DNA from: Nocardia mexicana NBRC 108244 | Lineage (GTDB): Bacteria > Actinomycetota > Actinomycetes > Mycobacteriales > Mycobacteriaceae | DNA: 59,738 nt | Assembly (NCBI RefSeq): GCF_001613165.1 | Contig: NZ_BDBV01000095.1 | Span: forward strand, 1-59,738 | Reading direction: 5' to 3' | Part shown: one piece after another, positions 9,912 through 16,189 of the stretch | Layout of the letters: each line of letters starts with the position of its first letter | Position numbering within the stretch: the stretch's first letter is position 1 | Program-made: the position numbers and the translations under genes | Notes under the pieces: generated by a model | Seen by the model: only the letters and a program-made list of their open reading frames with translations | Told to the model about the DNA's origin: nothing | The model's database searches: none

Positions 9912-10520
9912 CTACGGGGTGTTCGCCGTGCAGACCTTCCAGTCGCCGTCTTCCTTGCGCAACTGCTCGGTGGTGGTGTCGGCGCCGTCGAGCTGGTCGC
10001 CGGACATCGACACGTCCAGCGTGCCGCGCACCTGCGCGGTGGCCCGGTCGCCGCTGACCGTGATGTCCTCGATCGTGTCGACGTGCGCGGAGAACGTGGT
10101 GCTGCCGATCGCCGCGCGCTCGTCGTCGGGCAGTTCGGCGTACTCGGCGCGGTCCTGGCGGCACGACTTGGCCATCGCGGCATCGGCGCCGTCGGCGTCC
10201 AGGGTGCGGTAGAAATCGCGGATCGCGACCTCGATCTTCTTCTCGTCCGAGGCGAGCGGGCCGATGCCCTGGCTGGTCAGCACCACGGCCGTCGCGGCAC
10301 CGCCGCCCGCCACGATCATCGCCAGCAGCACCAGGCCCACGACCACGGCGGTGTGACGCCTGCGCGGCGGTGGCGCGGCATGCGGTGGCGGCGGATAGCC
10401 GTCCTCCGGCGGATAACCCTCCGGCGGGTAGTAGCTCGGTGGCTGCTGTGTCGAATAGCCGTGAGGTTGCTGCGGCTGGGGCCGTGGCTCGTACGGCTCC
10501 TCACCGGGTGAATAGGTCAT
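9912..10520 (-). CDS. Pro-rich single-pass membrane protein with NTF2-like domain
   Basis: A 202-residue protein. Residues 1-50 are Pro/Tyr/Gln-rich and cytoplasmic by charge, followed by an R-R-R-H stop and one membrane helix (about 54-78). An extracytoplasmic alpha/beta domain of about 120 residues then starts with a helix containing A-I-R-D-F-Y-R-T-L and ends in G-D-W-K-V-C. That pattern is typical of mycobacterial lumazine/NTF2-like (DUF4878-type) domains, which stay unassigned functionally. The ATG at 10520 has GGGAG eight bases upstream. It is divergent from the binding lipoprotein at 10669. Confidence 0.65.
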   Translation of the reverse strand: MTYSPGEEPYEPRPQPQQPHGYSTQQPPSYYPPEGYPPEDGYPPPPHAAPPPRRRHTAVVVGLVLLAMIVAGGGAATAVVLTSQGIGPLASDEKKIEVAIRDFYRTLDADGADAAMAKSCRQDRAEYAELPDDERAAIGSTTFSAHVDTIEDITVSGDRATAQVRGTLDVSMSGDQLDGADTTTEQLRKEDGDWKVCTANTP

Positions 10521-10581
10521 GGCGCTCCCGTCATATACCCGCCGGTCTCGTCGGAACATTACGGCAAATCGGGCTCGAACC

Positions 10582-10610
10582 TTCGGGGCGCCACTCCGCG
10601 ATCCGATACT
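10582..10610 (+). promoter_or_regulatory. Candidate promoter of the iron-type binding lipoprotein
   Basis: TTCGGG (10582-10587) and GATACT (10605-10610) are separated by 17 bp. A short inverted repeat ACTC-ACC-GAGT lies over the -10 and the expected start point. I see no clear Fur, IdeR or DtxR-type box. The gene starts about 60 bp further on. Confidence 0.4.
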
Positions 10611-10668
10611 CACCGAGTACGGTTGGCCGACCTCACAGCAGTGAATTGTGACTCGGAAGGATCCCGTC

Positions 10669-11691
10669 ATGATGTCGGCCCGTCGAAAACTGCTCACCGG
10701 TGCGATCGCGGCGCTCGGAGTCTTGACGGCGACCACCGCGTGCTCGAGTACGCCGGCCGACGATAACGAGATCCTCGTCTACAACGCCCAGTACGAGCCG
10801 CTGACCAGGCAGTGGGTGGAGGCGTTCACCAAGGAGACCGGTATCAGGGTCACCTTGCGCAACGGCGACGACATCGATCTGGCCCGTCAGGTCGTCTCCG
10901 AGGATGCGGCGTCCCCGGCCGACGTGCTGCTCACCGAGAACGCCCCGGCCATGGCGCTGGTCGACAGGTCCGGGCTGTTCGCCGAGCTCGAGCCGCCGAC
11001 CCTGGCCCAGGTGCCCGAGCAGTACCGGCCGTCGAGCGGACGGTGGATCGGAACCGGCGCTCACGCAACGGTTTTCGACTACAACATCGGCAAGCTGCCC
11101 GCCGAGCAGCTGCCTGCCTCGCTGCTGGACCTGCAGCAACCGCAGTGGAAGGGACGCTGGACCGTCCCGACCTCGGGTGCGGACTTCCAGGCGCTCGTGG
11201 CCGGACTGCTGGCGCTGCGGGGCGAGCAGGACACCGCGGCCTGGCTGCGGGGGATGAAGGAGAACGCGGTGTCCTCGGGGATCGCCGTCGCGGCGATGCG
11301 TCGAGTCGACATCGGGCAGGTCGACGGCGGCGTGATCTACCACGACGACTGGTATCGCGATCAGGCCGCGGCCAGGGCAAACAGCGGCAATACCGCGCTG
11401 CACTACTTCAGGAATCAGGATCCGGGGGCCTTCGTGTCGATTTCCGGTGCGGGAGTGCTGAAGTCGAGCAAGAAGGCGGCGGCCGCACAGCGGTTCGTCC
11501 GTTTCGTCACCGGCCGGATCGGCCAGGAAGTGCTGGCCCGGGGTGACTCGATGGCCTATCCGGTCGGCTCCGGTGTCCCCGCGAATCCGGTACTGCCGCC
11601 GCTGGACAGCCTGCAGGCGCCGCGCATCGACCCGAGCACCCTGGACGCCGAGCAGGCGATCCGGCTGACCACCGAGGCGGGTCTGCAGTAG
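10669..11691 (+). CDS. Iron(III)-type ABC transporter substrate-binding lipoprotein
   Basis: A 340-residue extracytoplasmic binding protein of the FbpA/FutA type. A lipoprotein signal ends in A-T-T-A-C with the lipidated cysteine at about residue 25. The mature N-terminus I-L-V-Y-N-A-Q-Y opens the first lobe. Family landmarks include P-A-D-V-L-L-T-E-N and the G-V-I-Y-H-D-D-W region of the hinge and ligand site. The ATG at 10669 was chosen over the upstream GTG because GGAAGGA lies seven bases before it. The usual permease and ATPase genes do not follow; a TetR gene converges 5 bp later, so the transporter partners must be elsewhere or shared. Iron as ligand is inferred. Confidence 0.8.
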   Translation: MMSARRKLLTGAIAALGVLTATTACSSTPADDNEILVYNAQYEPLTRQWVEAFTKETGIRVTLRNGDDIDLARQVVSEDAASPADVLLTENAPAMALVDRSGLFAELEPPTLAQVPEQYRPSSGRWIGTGAHATVFDYNIGKLPAEQLPASLLDLQQPQWKGRWTVPTSGADFQALVAGLLALRGEQDTAAWLRGMKENAVSSGIAVAAMRRVDIGQVDGGVIYHDDWYRDQAAARANSGNTALHYFRNQDPGAFVSISGAGVLKSSKKAAAAQRFVRFVTGRIGQEVLARGDSMAYPVGSGVPANPVLPPLDSLQAPRIDPSTLDAEQAIRLTTEAGLQ

Positions 11692-11696
11692 CCGCG

Positions 11697-12266
11697 CTAC
11701 TTCTCGAGTAGCCGCACCGCCATATCCTGCACGGAGCGCGTGAATCGCCGCGGCTCCTCCGGCGTGGTCAGGTGGCGCACCAGGTCGCCGTCGAACGCGG
11801 CGAGCAGGGCGTGGGCCAGGAAATCGGTATCCAGTTCGGGCCGTTCCGTCGCGTACAGGGCCCGTAGGTGGCGATGCCAGAACTGGTAGCTGGGATCGTC
11901 GAATTTGTCTGCGGCACAGGCTTGTTCGTGTGCCGCCAGCAGGACGGCATTACCCTCGGCGATGGCGCCTAGGGCGTCGAGAAAGGCCAGCAGCCGAGCC
12001 CGGACCGGGGCGTCCGGGCCCAGCGGCGGCGGGCCGGACGAGACCGCCTCGCGCAGCTCCCGGGATCGCTCCTCGAGCAGCGCCTGCAGCAGTCCGGCGC
12101 GGCTGCCGAAGCGCCGGAACACCGTGCCCTTGCCGACTCCCGCGAGCGCCGCGACGCGGTCCAGCGACACCCGATCCCCGCCGCCCTCGGTCAACAGCTG
12201 CTCGGTGGCCCGCAGTACCGCGTGCCGGTTGCGCGCCGCATCGGCGCGTTCGCGCTGCTCGGGCAT
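11697..12266 (-). CDS. TetR-family regulator of the divergent quinone oxidoreductase
   Basis: A 189-residue TetR repressor. The helix-turn-helix spans about residues 15-60 with V-S-L-D-R-V-A-A-L-A-G-V-G-K-G-T-V-F-R-R, and a ligand-binding helical domain follows. The ATG at 12266 has GGAGG six bases before it; a GTG four codons upstream is less well placed. It is transcribed divergently from an NADPH:quinone oxidoreductase, and two matching palindromes lie between the two starts, so it most likely represses both genes and responds to a quinone or electrophile. It converges with the binding-protein gene, 5 bp apart. Confidence 0.87.
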   Translation of the reverse strand: MPEQRERADAARNRHAVLRATEQLLTEGGGDRVSLDRVAALAGVGKGTVFRRFGSRAGLLQALLEERSRELREAVSSGPPPLGPDAPVRARLLAFLDALGAIAEGNAVLLAAHEQACAADKFDDPSYQFWHRHLRALYATERPELDTDFLAHALLAAFDGDLVRHLTTPEEPRRFTRSVQDMAVRLLEK

Positions 12267-12280
12267 GGATACCTCCACTG

Positions 12281-12340
12281 AAACGGACTGCCGGTCCGAA
12301 TCATGCTACCGTCGACTAATCGGACCGGTGGTCCGTTTAA
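12281..12340. promoter_or_regulatory. Twin TetR operators between divergent genes
   Basis: Two copies of the same palindrome stand in opposite orientation. Copy one (12281-12298) reads AAACGGACTGCCGGTCCG. Copy two (12321-12338), read on the minus strand, is AAACGGACCACCGGTCCG. The shared core is CGGAC-N5-GTCCG with an AAA flank. Centre spacing is about 40 bp, close to four helical turns. This is the expected binding site of the TetR protein at 11697-12266. Confidence 0.8.
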
Positions 12341-12362
12341 GTCTCGAGGAGGTATCACCGCC

Positions 12363-13277
12363 ATGCGTGCACTCGTGGTCGATTCGGATGCGCCGGGATC
12401 GTTGCGGCTGGGGTCCGCGCCGGAGCCCGAACCGGCGTCCGATCAGGTCGTGATCGAGGTCCGGCATTTTTCGCTCAATCGCGGCGAGGTGCTGTTCGCG
12501 GGGCGCAGGCCGCGCGGGACCGTGCACGGTTACGACGCATCGGGTGTCGTCGTGCGGGCGGCCGCGGACGGGTCGGGCCCGGAGGTCGGATCGAGGGTCG
12601 CGGCATTCGGCGCGGGGGCGTGGGCGGAGCGGATGGCGGTGGAAACCACCGCGGTCGCCCGGGTGCCGGACGGTGTGGATCTCGGTGCTGCCGCGGCGAT
12701 TCCGATGGCGGGCGTCACCGCGCTGCGGACGCTGCGGTCGCGCGACATTCTGGGCCGCCGGGTGCTGATCACGGGCGCCGCGGGCGGGGTGGGCCGGTTC
12801 GCGGTCCAGCTGGCGGCGCTGGGCGGTGCGCATGTGATCGCCTCCGTGGGGTCGCCCGGCCGGGGCGCGGGCCTGGCCGAGCTGGGGGCGCACGAGATCG
12901 TGGTCGGGGTGGACGGCATCGAGCGCCCGGTGGATCTGGTCCTGGACAATGTCGGCGGTCCGCAACTCGCCGCGGCCTGGGAGCTGCTGGCGCCGGGCGG
13001 TGCGGTCCAGAACATCGGCTGGGCATCGGGCGAACCGGCTGTCTTCGAACCGTATTCGCTGTTCTTCGTCGGACCCGCCAAGTCGATGAACACGTTCGGT
13101 GATGTGCGCGAGGTAGGGCCGGACCTGGCGACGCTGCTGGAATTCGCTGCGGCAGGACGGCTTTCGGCGGAGGTGGATTGGCGCGGTCCGTGGGAGCGAT
13201 TCCCGGAGGCCACCCGCGCGCTCGTCGAGCGCCGGATCGCGGGCAAGGCCGTGCTCGAGATCCCTACCTCGGGCTGA
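12363..13277 (+). CDS. Zinc-independent NADPH:quinone oxidoreductase (MDR superfamily)
   Basis: A 304-residue medium-chain dehydrogenase/reductase. A GroES-like N-terminal half is followed by the Rossmann motif I-T-G-A-A-G-G-V-G-R-F-A (about residue 140). It lacks the zinc-binding cysteines of alcohol dehydrogenases, and G-Y-D-A-S-G-V and A-A-I-P-M-A-G-V-T-A-L match the quinone-oxidoreductase branch. It probably reduces quinones or other enones with NADPH. GAGGAGGT lies nine bases before the ATG. It is paired with a divergent TetR gene and two operators. Its last 14 bp overlap the convergent EthD-domain gene. Confidence 0.87.
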   Translation: MRALVVDSDAPGSLRLGSAPEPEPASDQVVIEVRHFSLNRGEVLFAGRRPRGTVHGYDASGVVVRAAADGSGPEVGSRVAAFGAGAWAERMAVETTAVARVPDGVDLGAAAAIPMAGVTALRTLRSRDILGRRVLITGAAGGVGRFAVQLAALGGAHVIASVGSPGRGAGLAELGAHEIVVGVDGIERPVDLVLDNVGGPQLAAAWELLAPGGAVQNIGWASGEPAVFEPYSLFFVGPAKSMNTFGDVREVGPDLATLLEFAAAGRLSAEVDWRGPWERFPEATRALVERRIAGKAVLEIPTSG

Positions 13278-13944
13278 GGGCGAGCCGGTAGTGGTAGCGG
13301 CTGGTCGGGATCACATCGAGGTCCTGGCCGACCCCGAAGGCGTTGACGCTGTCCATCATTCGGCCGATGCGGCGCTGCAGTTCCGCGTCGTCGCCGCCGC
13401 TGCCCCAGAACGCGTGCTGGTCGGTCATGGCGGCCATCGGGAACAGCTCCTCGACGACCGCGTCCACGCGGCGGCCCGGGGTGATGGCGGCGACCACGGT
13501 GTTCTGCACGTAGCCGAACGTTGCCTGGGTCTCGATCGCGACGGCCGTGTGCTTGTCGCGCCAGTGCCCGAACCAGTCCGTGCGCTCGATGTCCGGCGGA
13601 ATCCGCAGCAGCGCAATGTTGGCCAGCGCATCGCACCGTGCACCGTCCGCTGTCGGCGGCGGTTCGAGCGGCACTCGTTCTTCGACGATCCAGCCGTTGA
13701 CGCCGTCGGACACCGCGGCCAGCGCGTCGGTGATCGGCCCGTTGTCGGCCTCGGTCCAGATGCTGACGATCGCGGCGACCGGATTGTCGTAGGTCGAATG
13801 TCGCAGCTGGGCCGCCGTCACATCGGCGTCGGAGATATTGAGCTGCAACGACTCGGCGCCCACGGAGGCCAACTGCTCGTGCAGTGCCTGAGCGTGCAGC
13901 ACCTCGTCGAGGTTCGAACCCCACAGGGCGTACATCAGTTTCAT
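13264..13944 (-). CDS. EthD-domain protein
   Basis: A 226-residue protein of the dimeric ferredoxin-like EthD/Dabb type, seemingly with two tandem halves. The second half has W-F-G-H-W-R-D-K-H (about residue 125) and a terminal S-R-Y-H-Y-R-L segment. EthD-domain proteins often assist or accompany oxidations of ethers, quinones or polyketides; the exact role here is unknown. The ATG at 13944 has GGGAG ten bases upstream; the frame continues another 16 codons upstream without better support. It converges with the quinone oxidoreductase (14-bp overlap). The 250 bp upstream, to the FAD monooxygenase stop, show no gene. Confidence 0.7.
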   Translation of the reverse strand: MKLMYALWGSNLDEVLHAQALHEQLASVGAESLQLNISDADVTAAQLRHSTYDNPVAAIVSIWTEADNGPITDALAAVSDGVNGWIVEERVPLEPPPTADGARCDALANIALLRIPPDIERTDWFGHWRDKHTAVAIETQATFGYVQNTVVAAITPGRRVDAVVEELFPMAAMTDQHAFWGSGGDDAELQRRIGRMMDSVNAFGVGQDLDVIPTSRYHYRLALSPR

Positions 13945-14194
13945 CGCGGTGACTCCCGAATCGGCGGCTGCGTAGACGCTATCGTCGTGCACTGAACGCC
14001 ACAGGTGATTCGGCTGCCGATCCTGGTGGGCGGGACTGTTTTCCGTCGGCAGCCGAGGGGGCGACGCGGCATGGGCCCCGGGGTCCGGTTGATCACCGGG
14101 CCTCGAGGCCAGCTCACTGCGGTGGTTGTGCCGCCTCGGGCCGGACGGCTGTCCAGTCGTTGCGGCCGGTCGGACGCGACGTGGTTCGGAGAGG

Positions 14195-15361
14195 TCAGCG
14201 GTTGGCGAGTTCGGCCAGGCGGTAGGCGAGGGCCTGCCGCACCGCCGGAACGCGGGTGAGGGTCCGCAGCGCGATATTGCGCACCATGCGGGCGGGGCGC
14301 GGGCGCAGGGTGGCGCCTCGGGTCATCCGGTCGGTGAACGCGACCACGTCGAGAGCGACCGGGCGACGGGTCTTTTCGTACTCGTCCAGCAAGTCCTGCG
14401 GCTCGCCGCGCAGTACCCGCACCAGCAGGGCGCCCAGGGCTGCCGCATCCTGGATGCCGGTATTCATGCCTTGCCCGCCCGCCGGGCTGTGCACGTGCGC
14501 GGCATCTCCCGCCACGAAGATCCGCCCCGCCCGGTAGCGGTCCGCGACCCGATGGTGGACACGGAATCGCGAGCTCCACAACACCTCTCGGATCCGGGCG
14601 CCCGGTCGGCGCGCATCCAGGATCGACTGGATGTCGTCGCGCGTCGGGTGCTGGGGCGCCTCGGCGACCGTGGCGACCACGCGGTACCGGTCGCCGTCCG
14701 CGCCGGGCAGCGGCGCGACGACCGTGACCCCCTCCGGGGACAGGTTCAACGACACCTCCTCGCGCGAGTCCATCCAATCCATCCGGACATCCGCCAGCAC
14801 GAACGATTCCGGGTAGGTGGCGCCGGTGAATCCGATTCCCGCCTGCTCCCGGACCACGCTGTGCATGCCGTCGGCGCCGATCACGTAGTCGGCCCGAATC
14901 GATCCGGAAGTCCCTGCGGCATCGGTGAATTCGACGGTGACGCCCGTGCCGTCCCCGGTCACGGCGGTGACCTCGTACGGCCGGTGCACCTCGCCGCCCG
15001 CCTTGTGCAGCCGGGACAGCAGTACCGCCTCGGTGGTCTCCTGGCCGACCATCAGCGTGTAGGGAAATGCCGTGGGGAGTCCGCCGAACGGGATGGTGGC
15101 CAGCCGCGCCGGGCCGTCGTGCATGACGAACCGCGGTACCTCGACGCCGAGGTCGTGCAGTTCCTCCGCGATGCCGAACTCGTTCAGCACCTCGAGCGTC
15201 CGGGCGTGCACGACCGCGGCGCGAGAGGTGTTGGCGCCCTCGGCCTGCCGATCCAGCAGCACGAAATCGACACCCGCGTCGGCGAGGGCGACGGCGGCGG
15301 TGAGCCCGGCGGGCCCGGCGCCGACGATCACGACCGAGGTGGTGGCGGGGATTGCGCTCAT
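14195..15361 (-). CDS. FAD-dependent aromatic-type monooxygenase
   Basis: A 388-residue class A flavoprotein monooxygenase. FAD-binding motifs are V-I-V-G-A-G-P-A-G-L-T-A (about residue 10), the D-G motif in Y-V-I-G-A-D-G-M-H-S (about 170) and G-D-A-A-H-V-H-S-P-A-G-G-Q-G (about 290). It lacks the C-terminal thioredoxin-like domain of the longer phenol-hydroxylase and rifampicin-monooxygenase members. Substrate is unknown; relatives hydroxylate phenolics, tetracyclines or rifamycins. AGAGGAG precedes the ATG. The promoter reads TTGACA (minus strand, 15441-15436), 17 bp, TACCTT (15418-15413), with the -35 inside an operator, so it is probably induced by a ligand of the neighbouring TetR. Confidence 0.88.
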   Translation of the reverse strand: MSAIPATTSVVIVGAGPAGLTAAVALADAGVDFVLLDRQAEGANTSRAAVVHARTLEVLNEFGIAEELHDLGVEVPRFVMHDGPARLATIPFGGLPTAFPYTLMVGQETTEAVLLSRLHKAGGEVHRPYEVTAVTGDGTGVTVEFTDAAGTSGSIRADYVIGADGMHSVVREQAGIGFTGATYPESFVLADVRMDWMDSREEVSLNLSPEGVTVVAPLPGADGDRYRVVATVAEAPQHPTRDDIQSILDARRPGARIREVLWSSRFRVHHRVADRYRAGRIFVAGDAAHVHSPAGGQGMNTGIQDAAALGALLVRVLRGEPQDLLDEYEKTRRPVALDVVAFTDRMTRGATLRPRPARMVRNIALRTLTRVPAVRQALAYRLAELANR

Positions 15362-15378
15362 GACGACTCCTCTGGCTT

Positions 15379-15466
15379 GCCAACAAGTGTTGGCCAACGT
15401 GTGTTGGCAATAAAGGTAAGTCCCCGGCGCTGGTCTGTCAACAATTGTTGGCCTACAGTTGTTGGC
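15379..15466. promoter_or_regulatory. Four-site TetR operator array with two divergent promoters
   Basis: Four copies of a 16-bp palindrome with consensus GCCAACNNNNGTTGGC occur as two overlapping pairs: 15379-15394 with 15393-15408, and 15437-15452 with 15451-15466. Within each pair the sites share two bases and are 14 bp apart. The monooxygenase -35 lies in the third site. For the TetR gene, a -10 TACAGT (15454-15459) lies in the fourth site, which ends directly at the ATG (15467). Blocking both promoters by the adjacent TetR protein is the natural reading. Confidence 0.85.
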
Positions 15467-16036
15467 ATGACCGTCGATACGCCCCGCCGCTCGGACGGCA
15501 CCCGCGCCGCGATCCTCGACGCGGCCCGCCGCCGCTTCGCCGAGGACGGATTCCGCAAGGCCACCATCCGCGCGATCGCCGCCGATGCCGGAATCGATCC
15601 GTCGATGGTGATGCGGTACTACGGCAACAAGGAGGGGCTGTTCGACGCCGCCCTCGACGTCGACCTGTCGCTGCCCGACCTCGCCGGGGCGGACCCGGAT
15701 TCGCTGGGAGAACTGCTGGCCCGGCGCTTCATAGAACTGTGGGACTCCTCCCCGGGCAACGAGATCCTGTTGACTCTGCTGCGGTCCTCGGTGACCGACG
15801 ATGCGGTGGTCGAGCGCCTGCAGCAGGTTTTCGCGCACCAATTGACCCCGGTGGTGCTGCGGATCGGCGATCCGGCCGATGCGCCCCGGCGGGCGGGGCT
15901 GATCGCCTCCCAGGTGCTGGGCCTCGCGCTGTGTCGCTATGTCCTGCGCTTGCCCCCGGTGGTGGCGCTGACGCGGGCGCAGATCGTCGCCGACGTGGGC
16001 CCCACCCTGCAGCGCTATCTGACCTCCGCCGCGTAG
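15467..16036 (+). CDS. TetR-family regulator of the FAD monooxygenase
   Basis: A 189-residue TetR protein. The DNA-binding domain is about residues 10-58, with A-I-L-D-A-A-R-R-R-F and the recognition region A-G-I-D-P-S-M-V-M-R-Y-Y. The C-terminal half carries a TetR_C ligand domain of the type seen in monooxygenase regulators. No ribosome site precedes the ATG: the start abuts an operator, and a TACAGT -10 lies seven bases upstream, so a leaderless message is expected. Autoregulation and repression of the divergent monooxygenase follow from the four palindromes between them. Confidence 0.9.
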   Translation: MTVDTPRRSDGTRAAILDAARRRFAEDGFRKATIRAIAADAGIDPSMVMRYYGNKEGLFDAALDVDLSLPDLAGADPDSLGELLARRFIELWDSSPGNEILLTLLRSSVTDDAVVERLQQVFAHQLTPVVLRIGDPADAPRRAGLIASQVLGLALCRYVLRLPPVVALTRAQIVADVGPTLQRYLTSAA

Positions 16037-16109
16037 CGCAGCGATCGGCCACGCCCGGCGCCGGGTGAATATTCCCCGATCGGACGAGGGTGAGATCACA
16101 GCCGCGATA

Positions 16110-16161
16110 CGGAGAACGTTCTCCGTTTCCTGTTAGGGTTTTGAACCGGAGAATTGCTCCG
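16110..16161 (+). promoter_or_regulatory. Operators and promoter of the MFS fusion gene
   Basis: A perfect 16-bp palindrome CGGAGAACGTTCTCCG (16110-16125) and a weaker second copy CGGAGAATTGCTCCG (16147-16161) flank a -10 element TAGGGT (16134-16139). The first palindrome covers the -35 position and the second covers the expected transcription start. This is a repressor arrangement. The best candidate regulator is the TetR gene downstream at 18604. Confidence 0.7.
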
Positions 16162-16189
16162 CTTCTACTCGTGGGGAGAAACCTGACCC

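Noticed and set aside
12530..13924. Long minus-strand frame across the quinone oxidoreductase and EthD genes
   Set aside because: No domain and antisense to two good genes; GC shadow.
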